Source: Paracoccus sp. PAMC 22219
GTDB lineage: Bacteria; Pseudomonadota; Alphaproteobacteria; Rhodobacterales; Rhodobacteraceae
Length of the DNA stretch: 35,523 nucleotides
NCBI RefSeq assembly: GCF_000787695.1
Contig: NZ_BBPH01000073.1
Coordinates: forward strand, 1-35,523
Reading direction: 5' to 3'
The translations under genes and the position numbers were made by a program. Position 1 is the stretch's first letter. Every line of letters begins with the position of its first letter. The notes under the pieces are model-generated. The model was not told the DNA's origin and did not search any database. It saw only the letters and a list, made by a program, of their open reading frames with translations. Positions 19,169 to 27,044 of the stretch are shown one piece after another.

Positions 19169-19543
19169 TCAGCGCGTGGCGACCAGACCACGTCCCGGAC
19201 GCACGGGGCGACCGGGCGCGTCCGCCAGCCCGGTGGGCGTGAACGGCCCCTGCATGTGCGCGGCAGGCTCAGGCTCGGCAACCGCTGCGGGCAGCGTGCC
19301 ACCAAGCCGCTGCAACGCCTCGGCCCCGCGCCGCGCCGACACAGCGATCGAGATCAGCGCAAGACACGCCCCCGCCAGCAGGATCAGGGCGACCAGTCCC
19401 AGCAGTCCCAGAAAGATCGGCCAGGGCGGTATGCCCTCGGCCTGCCGGACCAGCACCACGACCGCCCCAAGCAGCGCCAGCACCCCCAGTCCAAAGACCA
19501 CGGCCACCAGACGGCCCATCCACTGCATCACATCACCACGCAT
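19169..19543 (-). CDS. Hypothetical two-helix membrane protein
   Basis: A 124-residue protein with two membrane helices (LVAVVFGLGVLALLGAVVVLV and the IFLGLLGLVALILLAG stretch), then a short charged segment and a proline/alanine-rich tail ending RPGRGLVATR. No family is recognised. The start MRGDVMQWMG (19543) is chosen because GGGGGC stands just before it; the frame is open for 24 more codons upstream. It is convergent with plsY, with 3 bp between the stops. Orphan gene of unknown function. Confidence 0.6.
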   Translation of the reverse strand: MRGDVMQWMGRLVAVVFGLGVLALLGAVVVLVRQAEGIPPWPIFLGLLGLVALILLAGACLALISIAVSARRGAEALQRLGGTLPAAVAEPEPAAHMQGPFTPTGLADAPGRPVRPGRGLVATR

Positions 19544-19664
19544 CGCATGCCCCCGCATCTTTTGCGCCGGGGTGCCACCACTGACGGCCCAGTTCAAGGC
19601 TTGGCGGGCAACCACGCCTCACACTCGCGTGCGTCCGCTATCCCGTGGGACGCCCAAGGGGGGT

Positions 19665-19705
19665 CCGGGGGGACGGGACGTCCCCCCGGCGCGTCGCGGG
19701 ACGCA
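19665..19705 (-). terminator. Double hairpin after gshA
   Basis: CCGGGGGGAC (19665-19674) and GTCCCCCCGG (19680-19689) form a perfect 10-bp stem with a 5-base loop. Next to it, GCGTC-GCGG-GACGC (19691-19704) makes a second hairpin. Both lie 10-50 bases past the gshA stop on the minus strand, so this is the likely gshA terminator region. No T tract is present. The word CGTCGCGGGACGCA is also found after dapA. Confidence 0.55.
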
Positions 19706-19714
19706 ACCCGGCGA

Positions 19715-21085
19715 TCAGTAGGAATATTCGTCGTAGATCCGCGTCAGATCGCCGTCCCACGCGCCATGGTACTTCTCCAGCAGCTCGTCGGCGGGGACCT
19801 TGCCGCTGTCTACGCTTTCCTTCAGCGCGTTCAGGAAATGCGTCTCGTCTGGGACGAGCCCGTCATTGCCGGACCGGGCGCGGGCCCTCAACCCGCCCTC
19901 GGCGATGGCCAGAACCTCGCGAGCCAGATCGTGCATCTTCACGCCACCGACCTGCGCCTGCAGCCCGTCGCGGCCCGCAGCCACGCGCAGCGCCTCGCGG
20001 GTCTCGGCGTCCCAATCCTTGATCAGATCGGTCGCGGCATCCAGCGCGCCCTGGTCATAGGTCAACCCGACCCACAGCGCCGGCAGCGCGCACAGCCTGC
20101 GCCACGGGCCGCCATCGGCACCGCGCATCTCGATGTATTTCTTGACGCGGGCCTCGGGGAACACGGTGGTCATGTGATCGGCCCAGTCCGACAGGGTCGG
20201 CACCTCGCCCGGCAGGGCCGGCAGCTGCCCCTTGAGGAAATCGCGGAAGCTTTGGCCCAGGGCGTCGATGTATTTCCCGTCGCGATAGACGAAGTACATC
20301 GGCACGTCCAAAACGTAATCGACCCATGCCTCGTATCCGAAGCCGTCCTCGAAGACGAAGGGCAGCATGCCGGTCCGCGCCGCATCCAGGTTCTGCCAGA
20401 TATGCGCGCGCCAGGACTTCATGCCGTTGGGCTTGTTGTCCAGGAACGGCGAATTGGCAAACAGCGCGGTGGCCACCGGCTGCAGCGCCAGCGCGACGCG
20501 CATCTTCTGGACCATGTCGGCCTCGGACGCGAAATCCAGGTTCACCTGCACGGTGCAGGTCCGGTACATCATCTGCGTGCCAAGCGTGCCCACGCGACCC
20601 ATGTAATCGGTCATCAGGCGATAGCGCCCCTTGGGCATCATCGGCATGTCGCCCGCGGCCCAGATGGGCGCGGCGCCCAGCCCGATGAAGCCCGCGCCGA
20701 TGTCTGCGGCAACAGCCTCGACCTCGGCCAGGTGGCCGTTCACCTCGTCGCAGGTCTGGTGGATCGTCTCCAGCGGCGCGCCGGACAGTTCCAGCTGGCC
20801 GCCGGGCTCCAGGCTGACATTCGCGCCGTCGCGTTCCAGCCCGATCAGCTTGCCCGCCTCCAGCACCGGGGTCCAGTTGAAGCGGTCGCGCAACCCCTCC
20901 AGCATGGCCGTGATCGACACGGGGCCTTCGTAGGGCAGCGGCATCTTGCGCGCATCGTCATAGCCGAACTTTTCGTGCTCGACGCCGATGCGCCAGGCAT
21001 CCTTGGGCTTTTCGCCACTGGCGATATAGGCGGCCAGCTGGTCGCGATGTTCGATGGGGCCTCCGCCCTGCTGGGGAATGGACAT
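19715..21085 (-). CDS. gshA: Glutamate-cysteine ligase, plant/proteobacterial type
   Basis: ATP-dependent first enzyme of glutathione synthesis. The 456-residue protein belongs to the third GCL group shared by alphaproteobacteria and plants: WRIGVEHEKFGY near residue 31, then NVSLEPGGQLELSG, MMYRTCTVQVNLDF, and EMRGADGGPWRRL. Glutathione is the main thiol buffer in these bacteria. Start MSIPQQGGGP is plausible with no nearby competitor. Its terminator region lies immediately downstream. The gene appears monocistronic; the next gene upstream is a small membrane protein about 70 bp away. Confidence 0.95.
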   Translation of the reverse strand: MSIPQQGGGPIEHRDQLAAYIASGEKPKDAWRIGVEHEKFGYDDARKMPLPYEGPVSITAMLEGLRDRFNWTPVLEAGKLIGLERDGANVSLEPGGQLELSGAPLETIHQTCDEVNGHLAEVEAVAADIGAGFIGLGAAPIWAAGDMPMMPKGRYRLMTDYMGRVGTLGTQMMYRTCTVQVNLDFASEADMVQKMRVALALQPVATALFANSPFLDNKPNGMKSWRAHIWQNLDAARTGMLPFVFEDGFGYEAWVDYVLDVPMYFVYRDGKYIDALGQSFRDFLKGQLPALPGEVPTLSDWADHMTTVFPEARVKKYIEMRGADGGPWRRLCALPALWVGLTYDQGALDAATDLIKDWDAETREALRVAAGRDGLQAQVGGVKMHDLAREVLAIAEGGLRARARSGNDGLVPDETHFLNALKESVDSGKVPADELLEKYHGAWDGDLTRIYDEYSY

Positions 21086-21156
21086 GGACGATGAGGCCTT
21101 TCAAGGGTTTCCGGTCGGTCACAGGTGGCAACGCGGGCGGGCCAAGTCAAGCCGCC

Positions 21157-21663
21157 TCAGCCCGGCCTCCGCCAAACGGTGCGCATCGCGTCCTTCTGGC
21201 GGGCCACATGCGCCAGTGCCGCCGACACCGCGCCCATGTCCAGACCGGGCAGCGCGGTGAAGGCATCGGCCAGCGCCCCCGCCCCCGCCGCGTCGGCGGG
21301 GATCAGCAGTGCCTCGCCCGTCTGGCTGCGCAGGCGCCAATGGGCATGCCCGTCCAGCCGCAGCAGGCGGATCTCGATCAGGTCGCGCAGGGGGATTTCC
21401 CCGCCCATGTCGGTGGCGCCATAATAGCGGATCGCCCCCTCGACGATCTCGACCACGCCGGGGGCCGCGACATCACGGCGAAAGGGCGTGCGGCGCAGCG
21501 CCCCAAGGGCCAGGCTGCCCGCGACCAGCGCCCCTGCCCCGCCCAGGACCGCAAAGAACCAGCCGCCCCAAAACGCCACCCACAGCGCGGCCAGCGCCAG
21601 CGCGGAGAAGATCAGCAGTTCGGCATGGGTGCGCAGCAGGCTGCGCAGGTCGGGCCGGGTCAC
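21157..21663 (-). CDS. Hypothetical membrane protein, PH-like domain
   Basis: A 168-residue protein with two close N-terminal membrane helices (ELLIFSALALAALWVAFWGG and the FFAVLGGAGALVAGSLALG stretch). A soluble beta-rich region follows (VEIVEGAIRYYGATDMGG, then EIPLRDLIEIRLLRLDG) that resembles small bacterial PH-like modules. No exact family is recognised. It lies between moaE and gshA on the same strand, with a short repeat (21671-21700) just upstream. Coding is supported by normal length, codon bias and a clean helix pair. Confidence 0.65.
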   Translation of the reverse strand: MTRPDLRSLLRTHAELLIFSALALAALWVAFWGGWFFAVLGGAGALVAGSLALGALRRTPFRRDVAAPGVVEIVEGAIRYYGATDMGGEIPLRDLIEIRLLRLDGHAHWRLRSQTGEALLIPADAAGAGALADAFTALPGLDMGAVSAALAHVARQKDAMRTVWRRPG

Positions 21664-21670
21664 GGACGGC

Positions 21671-21700
21671 GGCCGGGCATGGGTATTTGGACAACGGAGA
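21671..21700 (+). repeat. Short intergenic repeat, copy 2
   Basis: Nearly identical to 13085-13115 (GGCCGGGCATGGGTATTTGG followed by ACAACGGAGA). Here it stands in the gap between moaE and the hypothetical membrane protein gene. Both copies are intergenic and in the same absolute orientation, but opposite relative to the neighbouring genes. Confidence 0.55.
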
Positions 21701-21703
21701 CGT

Positions 21704-22138
21704 TCACCACCGGGTCAGCGCGTCCTCGTCCTCGGGGCGGGCGGCGACCCAGCTGGTGGTGCCGTCGCGCGCGATTTCGCGTTTCCAGAACGGGGCGCGG
21801 GATTTCAGCCAGTCCATCAGGAAATCGGCCCCGTCAAAGGCCGCGCGGCGATGGCGGGCGGCGGTCGCGACCATCATGATCTGTCCCCCCACCGGGATGC
21901 GGCCGTGCCGGTGGATGATCCGCCAGTCGGACAGCCCGAACCGCGATGCCGCAGCCAGACCGTGATCGGTCAGGGCGCGTTCGGTCATGCCGGGGTAGTG
22001 TTCGATCTCCAGCGCGTCCAGCATGCCGCCGTCGTCGCGGACGATGCCGGTGAAGGTGACGACCGCGCCGGCCCCCGCGCCAAAGCCCGCAAGCTCGGTC
22101 GCCAGATCGAAGGGGTCCGACTGGACGCGGGCGGCCAT
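21704..22138 (-). CDS. moaE: Molybdopterin synthase catalytic subunit MoaE
   Basis: Large subunit of molybdopterin synthase, which inserts two sulfurs into precursor Z in molybdenum cofactor synthesis. From MAARVQSDPFDL the 144 residues show GAVVTFTGIVRD, ALEIEHYPGMTE, HRHGRIPVG, and the catalytic region DFLMDWLKSRAPFWKRE. The start codon overlaps the moaD stop by one base in the ancestral arrangement (TGATG at 22136-22140). In this sequence moaD and moaE form one open frame, but only because of a frame error in moaD. Confidence 0.93.
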   Translation of the reverse strand: MAARVQSDPFDLATELAGFGAGAGAVVTFTGIVRDDGGMLDALEIEHYPGMTERALTDHGLAAASRFGLSDWRIIHRHGRIPVGGQIMMVATAARHRRAAFDGADFLMDWLKSRAPFWKREIARDGTTSWVAARPEDEDALTRW

Positions 22139-22387
22139 CAGCCCCCCGTCATCGGCGGAAAGAACGCAACCTCTCGGCGCCGACAGGGGCGCATCCAGGT
22201 CGGTCAGCTGCTGATCCACGGCGCAGCGCAGCGCCGCGATGTCGCCGAACGCCGCGGCGTGGCCGTCGGACCGGGCGGCCAGTTCGGCGATCAGCGCGCG
22301 CGGGGTCGCGGCGTCGGTCTGTACCGTTTCGCGCGGGTGGCCGACGCGTTCGCGCAGCCAGGCGAAATACAGCACCTCAACCGTCAT
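22138..22387 (-). CDS. moaD: Molybdopterin synthase sulfur carrier MoaD, frameshifted
   Basis: Ubiquitin-like small subunit whose C-terminal Gly-Gly is thiocarboxylated and supplies sulfur to MoaE. The N-terminal frame (MTVEVLYFAWLRERVG) leads to LDAPLSAP, after which the family end EVAFFPPMTGG is found one frame over, directly followed by TGA at 22138-22140. The coding length is 250 bp, one more than a multiple of three. Two missing bases in the GGCGCC stretch around 22172-22185 (giving SGAREVAFFPP), or one extra base, explain it. The start overlaps the pgsA end by 11 bp. Confidence 0.85.
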
Positions 22388-23009
22388 GGCGCGGCTCCCT
22401 GAGATAGGGCAGCGCCTTGACGAAATAGTCCCAGCCCGTCCAGGCGGTCAGCGCGGCCGCGATCCAGATCAGCGTCAGCCCGGCATAGGTCGCAAGCGCG
22501 GCCCAGCTGCCCGACCATGCCAGCCCGACCTCGCCCACGCGGGGGGCCAGGCCGTGTTCGACATAGGTCAACCCCGTGCCCAGGAACAGGACCGAGATGG
22601 CGACCATCTGCAGAGTGGTCTTCCACTTGGCCAGATTGGTCACCGCCAGCAGGCGCGACTTGTCGCCCAGGTATTCGCGCAGGCCGGACACGAAGACCTC
22701 GCGGAACAGGATGATCGTCACCGGCAGGATCAGCCAGGGATTCATCCCGGAATAGCCGGTGATGACGACCAGCGCGATCACCACCATCGCCTTGTCCGCG
22801 ATCGGGTCCATCGCGGCGCCGAAGCGGCTTTCCTGCTTCCAAGCGCGGGCCAGATAGCCGTCGATCCAGTCGGTGATCGCCGCCCCCATGAACAGCGCCA
22901 GCGCCGCCCAATCGGCCCAGGGCCGGTGGAAATACAGAAACATCAGCGGGACCCCGGGGGCCGCCAGCAGACGCAGAAGGGTCAGGATATTGGGAATGTT
23001 CCAGCGCAT
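22377..23009 (-). CDS. pgsA: Phosphatidylglycerophosphate synthase
   Basis: Membrane CDP-alcohol phosphatidyltransferase that makes phosphatidylglycerophosphate from CDP-diacylglycerol. Of 210 residues with about five membrane helices, the full signature D47-x2-D50-G51-x2-A54-R55-x8-G64-x3-D68-x3-D72 is present. The N-terminal MRWNIPNILTLLRL is typical of PgsA. The 3' end overlaps moaD by 11 bp, so pgsA, moaD and moaE probably form one transcription unit, a common order in alphaproteobacteria. Confidence 0.95.
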   Translation of the reverse strand: MRWNIPNILTLLRLLAAPGVPLMFLYFHRPWADWAALALFMGAAITDWIDGYLARAWKQESRFGAAMDPIADKAMVVIALVVITGYSGMNPWLILPVTIILFREVFVSGLREYLGDKSRLLAVTNLAKWKTTLQMVAISVLFLGTGLTYVEHGLAPRVGEVGLAWSGSWAALATYAGLTLIWIAAALTAWTGWDYFVKALPYLREPRHDG

Positions 23010-23085
23010 GGCCGCACGCTAGTCGGTGCCGCGGCGGTTGGAAAGGGCCAACGCGCCGCTGGCGGATCTGTGATCCGGACGGCCT

Positions 23086-24936
23086 TCAGCCCTTGGCGTT
23101 GAAATGGTCATAGACCTTCTGCGCCATCGCCGCGGAAATGCCCGGCGCGGCCTGCAGGTCGGTCAGGCCGGCGCGTCCCACGGCCTTGGCGCTGCCGAAA
23201 TGCTGCAGCAGGGCGCGCTTGCGGGACGCGCCGATGCCCGCGATCTCGTCCAGGGGGTTGGCCATCTGCGATTTGGCGCGCTTGGCGCGGTGGGTGCCGA
23301 TGGCCCATCGGTGCGCCTCGTCGCGCAGGCGCTGGACGAAGTACAGGACCGGGTCGTTCATCCGCAGCGCGAACGGGCGCTGGCCGTGACGGTGGAACTC
23401 CTCCTTGCCGTGGTCGCGGTCCTGGCCCTTGGCCACGCCGATCATCGGGATGTCCTCGACCCCCATCTCGGCCATGATCTCGTGGACGACCGACACCTGC
23501 CCCGCGCCGCCGTCGATCAGCAGCAGGTCCGGCCACGCCTCTGTCTGGCGGTCGGGATCGTCCTTGAGCAGGCGGGTGAAGCGGCGGGTCAGCACCTCCT
23601 TCATCATGCCGAAATCGTCGCCGGGGGTGATCTCTGTGCCCTTGATGTTGAACTTGCGGTACTGGTTCTTGATCCAGCCGTCCGGCCCCGCCACGATCAT
23701 GCCGCCGACGGCGTTGGTGCCCATGATGTGGCTGTTGTCATAGACCTCGATCCGGCGCGGGGGGCTGGGCAGTTCGAACGCGTCGGCCAGACCCTCCAGC
23801 AGGCGCAACTGGGTGGCGCTTTCGGACATGCGCCGGGCCAGGCTTTCGCGCGCGTTGCGCAGGGCGTTGGTGACCAGGTCGGATTTTTCGCCGCGCAGGG
23901 GCACGGCCACGTCGACCTTGCGGCGGGCGCGTTCGGACAGGACCTCGGCGGTCAGATCGGGGTCCTCGGGCGGGTGGGACAGCAGGATCTGGCGCGGCGG
24001 CGGGGTGTTGTCATAGAACTGCATCAGGAACGCCTGCATCACCTCGTCCGGGCTCTCGGCCCCGCCAAGGCGCGGATAGAAATCGCGGTTCCCCCAGCTT
24101 TGATTGCCGCGGATGAAGAAGACCTGCACGCAGGCCTGCCCTCCCTCCATGTGCAGCGCCACGATGTCGGCCTCGGCCACGCCCTTTGGGTTGATCGCCT
24201 GCACCGACTGCACGGCAGTCAGCGCCTTGATGCGGTCGCGAAGGGCGGCGGCGCGTTCGTATTCCATGTTCTCGGCCGCCCGGGCCATCTCGGTCGCCAG
24301 ATCCGACTGGATGGTCGTGGTCTTGCCTTGCAGGAACCGTTCGGCGTCATTGACCAGGGCATTGTAGTCCGGCGCGCTGATGCGGCCCACGCAAGGCGCG
24401 CTGCACCGCTTGATCTGGAACAGCAGGCAGGGACGGGTGCGGGACTCGAACACGCTGTCGGTGCAGTTCCTCAGCAGGAACACCCGCTGCAGCTGGGTCA
24501 GGGTGCGGTTCACCGCGCCCGCGCTGGCAAAGGGGCCGTAATAGTCGCCCTTTTCCGACTTCGCGCCGCGGTGCTTCTTGATCTGGGGATAGTCGTGGGA
24601 CTTGGCCACCAGGATGTTCGGGAACGACTTGTCGTCGCGCAGCAGCACATTGTAGCGCGGCTTTAGCTGCTTGATCAGGTTCTGCTCCAGGAGCAGCGCC
24701 TCGGTTTCGGTGTTGGTGGTCAGGAACATCATCGACGCCGTCTCGCGGATCATCCGCGCGATGCGCCCCGAATGCCCCGACGGCCGGGCATAGTTCGACA
24801 CCCGCGCGCGCAGATCGCGCGCCTTGCCGACATAGAGGACCGCCTGGCTGGCATCCAGCATGCGGTAGACGCCGGGACTGCCGTCCAGCGTGCGAAGGTA
24901 ATCCTGGATGAGGGCGTGGCCGGTTTTCTGGGTCAT
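23086..24936 (-). CDS. uvrC: Excinuclease ABC subunit C
   Basis: Nucleotide-excision repair nuclease making both incisions beside a lesion bound by UvrA/UvrB. Of 616 residues, an N-terminal GIY-YIG domain ([20 protein letters not shown]) is followed by the cysteine-containing linker [10 protein letters not shown], the UVR helix ([15 protein letters not shown]), the RNase H-like C-nuclease ([26 protein letters not shown]) and a tandem helix-hairpin-helix ([25 protein letters not shown]). Start MTQKTGHAL at 24936 avoids an 18-residue upstream extension without similarity. It precedes pgsA on the same strand. Confidence 0.96.
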   Translation of the reverse strand: MTQKTGHALIQDYLRTLDGSPGVYRMLDASQAVLYVGKARDLRARVSNYARPSGHSGRIARMIRETASMMFLTTNTETEALLLEQNLIKQLKPRYNVLLRDDKSFPNILVAKSHDYPQIKKHRGAKSEKGDYYGPFASAGAVNRTLTQLQRVFLLRNCTDSVFESRTRPCLLFQIKRCSAPCVGRISAPDYNALVNDAERFLQGKTTTIQSDLATEMARAAENMEYERAAALRDRIKALTAVQSVQAINPKGVAEADIVALHMEGGQACVQVFFIRGNQSWGNRDFYPRLGGAESPDEVMQAFLMQFYDNTPPPRQILLSHPPEDPDLTAEVLSERARRKVDVAVPLRGEKSDLVTNALRNARESLARRMSESATQLRLLEGLADAFELPSPPRRIEVYDNSHIMGTNAVGGMIVAGPDGWIKNQYRKFNIKGTEITPGDDFGMMKEVLTRRFTRLLKDDPDRQTEAWPDLLLIDGGAGQVSVVHEIMAEMGVEDIPMIGVAKGQDRDHGKEEFHRHGQRPFALRMNDPVLYFVQRLRDEAHRWAIGTHRAKRAKSQMANPLDEIAGIGASRKRALLQHFGSAKAVGRAGLTDLQAAPGISAAMAQKVYDHFNAKG

Positions 24937-25236
24937 GACATGAACTTGGTGATTCTGACCCCCGCTGCAAGTTCCGGGGACCGAAGGCAAGAAGGAAGCT
25001 TTCCACGGAATCTGTGGATAAATCTGTGGGTGGGCTGTGAGGATGACCCTGCAGGGCCAGCAATCGTTACAGTTTCGTGAAGTTGCCCTTATTTTAGGCA
25101 GAACGGAATGGCTTTGTTATTGTTGGATAATTATTATTCAGGCCGGTTGTGGACAGAAAAATCTTGCAGAATCCGCATCTTGCGACCGTCTTCCACAGTG
25201 CCGTGGACAAAATGACAAGATCGTTCCGGATCGGGC
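24937..25236. other. AT-rich gap with DnaA-box-like words
   Basis: This 300-bp gap upstream of uvrC is unusually AT-rich between 25087 and 25140. It contains one perfect DnaA box (TGTGGATAA, 25013-25021) and weaker relatives at 25148-25156 (TGTGGACAG), 25191-25197 (TTCCACA) and 25202-25210 (CGTGGACAA). The last two form a small inverted repeat. No coding frame is convincing. It may be a promoter region for uvrC or a DnaA-responsive site. Confidence 0.4.
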
Positions 25237-26016
25237 CTATTCCGGCCCCAGGACATCGGGCGTGCGCCATCCCAGATGCTGTCCGCCATCGACGCAGATC
25301 AGTTGTCCGGTGACCGCACGGGCGTCCAGGAAGTACCCCAGGGCGTCGGCGATGCCTTGGGCATCCGCCCCCCTGCCCAGCACCGTCGCGGCCCTCTGCG
25401 CGGCGAAATGACGGTCGCTCTGGCGGGCGCCCTGCAGGGTCGGGCCGGGGCCGATGGCGTTCACGCGGATATCGGGCGCCAGCGCCTGCGCCGCGGTGCG
25501 CGTCAGCGACCACAGCGCGGCCTTGGCGATGGAATAGGTCATGAATTCGGGCGTGGGCTTCAGCACCCGCTGATCGACCATGTTGACCACCAGGCCCGAT
25601 GCCTGCGGTTCGCCGTTCTCGTCGGGCCGGGCCTCGGGGCATTGCGCGGCAAAGGCCTGGATCAGCTGGAACGGCGCGCGCAGGTTCGACCCCACATGCC
25701 GGTCCCAGCCCTCCATCGTCGCGCTGCGGATGGTGTCGTATTCAAATATCGAGGCGTTGTTGACCAGCACGGTCAGCGGCCCCATCGCCTGCGCCACGTC
25801 CGGGACCAGCGCGGCCGTGGCGTCGGCGTCCAGCAGGTCGACCTGGAAGGCCTGTGCCCGCACGCCCAGGGCGCGCGCATCGGCGACGGTCTGCTCGGCC
25901 TCCTCGGCCGACCCCGCATAGTGGATCGCCACGTCATGGCCGCGCCGCGCCAGTTCCAGCGCCATCGCGCGGCCAAGGCGGCGTGCCGCCCCCGTGACCA
26001 GCGCGACGCCGGTCAC
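25237..26016 (-). CDS. SDR oxidoreductase, FolM/pteridine reductase-like
   Basis: A 259-residue short-chain dehydrogenase. ALVTGAARRLGRAMALELA is the NADP-binding region (basic residues favour NADPH), VNNAS follows the fourth strand, and YSIAKAAL carries the Tyr-x3-Lys active pair. TPEFMTYS and GPGPTLQGARQSD resemble FolM dihydromonapterin/pteridine reductases. The start is GTG at 26016, overlapping the antiporter stop as GTGA; the upstream open frame is non-family. It is the last gene of the sppA-antiporter operon. Exact substrate is uncertain. Confidence 0.87.
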   Translation of the reverse strand: MTGVALVTGAARRLGRAMALELARRGHDVAIHYAGSAEEAEQTVADARALGVRAQAFQVDLLDADATAALVPDVAQAMGPLTVLVNNASIFEYDTIRSATMEGWDRHVGSNLRAPFQLIQAFAAQCPEARPDENGEPQASGLVVNMVDQRVLKPTPEFMTYSIAKAALWSLTRTAAQALAPDIRVNAIGPGPTLQGARQSDRHFAAQRAATVLGRGADAQGIADALGYFLDARAVTGQLICVDGGQHLGWRTPDVLGPE

Positions 26017-26935
26017 AGCAGCACCCAGGCATAGGCGGCATAACCCGCCAGGAACACCGCCCCCACCGGCCGCGTCAGGCTGATGCCGCGGAACAGGAAC
26101 GGGAACAGCAGCAGCGACGCCCCCAGCATGACCCACAGGTCCAGGCGCATCATCTCGGGCGGGATGGGCAGGGGGGCGATGATCGCGGTGATGCCCAGAA
26201 TGCCCAGGATGTTGAAAATGTTCGACCCGACCACGTTGCCCAGGGCCATGTCCGCCCGACCCTTGAGCGCGGATGCGACCGAGGCCGCCAGTTCCGGCAG
26301 CGACGTGCCGATCGCGACCAGCGTCAGGCCGATCACCGTCTCGCTGATGCCGAAGCGCGGGCGATCTCGGTCGCGCCGTTGACCAGCAGGTTCGCCCCCA
26401 CCGGCAACAGCACCAGTCCCAGGCCCAGCCACAGCGCGATGCGGCCCCAGCCCGCGCCCAGGGTCGTGCCGTCCACCTCGGCCTCGTCGGCGCGTCCGGT
26501 GGACAGCTGCCGCCACAGGACCGCGCCCAACGCCAGCAGCAGGATCGCGCCCTCGATGCGGCCGATCTCTCCGGTCCAGGCGACGGCGATCAGCAGCAGC
26601 GAGGCGAAAATCATCATCCCCCAGCTTTCGCGCAGGTCGTGCCCCTTGGTGACGATCACCGACACCAGCGCGGTGATGCCCAGGATCACCAGCACGTTGG
26701 CGATGTTGGAGCCCACGACATTGCCCATGGCGATGCCGCTGGACCCCTTCAGCGCCGCCGACAGCGACACCAGCAGTTCGGGCGCCGACGTCCCGAAGGC
26801 CACGACCGTCAGGCCCACGACCAGGGGCGTCATGCCCAGTTTCAGCGACAGTCCGACGGCGCCCTTGACCAGCAGGTCGCCCCCCAGAACCAACAGGGCC
26901 AGTCCGCCCAGCACCAGCAGCAGTTCAACGATCAC
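26013..26935 (-). CDS. CaCA-family Na+/Ca2+ antiporter, frameshifted
   Basis: Inner-membrane cation exchanger of the YrbG type. The two inverted repeats are clear: GGDLLVKGA with GLTVVAFGTSAPEL and GNVVGSNIANVL, then GANLLVNGA with GLTLVAIGTSLPEL and GNVVGSNIFNIL. The frame breaks near 26353-26357: ATEIARA should continue FGISETVIG but shifts. Adding one C to CGCGCTTCGG restores a frame of about 307 residues (923 bp is one short of a multiple of three). The start overlaps the small upstream gene by 11 bp and the stop overlaps the SDR start. Confidence 0.87.
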
Positions 26936-27044
26936 GATGGTCGATCCCCAGAAATTTCTTCAGAAAACGGCGCAGGGCCGGGCCGCGCAGCAGCGCGACG
27001 ACGACCATGACCAGCAGGAACAGAAGGGCGATGCGCAGCATCAT
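26925..27044 (-). CDS. 39-residue single-helix membrane peptide
   Basis: MMLRIALLFLLVMVVVALL forms one membrane helix, followed by a basic tail with RRFLKKFLG and a polar end. ATG 27044 overlaps the sppA stop (ATGA), and its own stop overlaps the antiporter start by 11 bp, so it sits translationally coupled between them. No family is recognised. Coupling on both sides and a clean helix make it a likely real microprotein, perhaps an accessory to the protease or antiporter. Confidence 0.6.
   Translation of the reverse strand: MMLRIALLFLLVMVVVALLRGPALRRFLKKFLGIDHRDR

Noticed and set aside
21704..22387. Natural MoaD-MoaE fusion protein
   Set aside because: The fused frame skips the FFPPMTGG tail, which is present in the adjacent frame with a TGATG junction, so two genes with a frame error fit better.
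24937..25236. Chromosomal replication origin
   Set aside because: Only one perfect DnaA box, no origin-type neighbours and no strand switch of genes here; kept only as a lower-grade finding.
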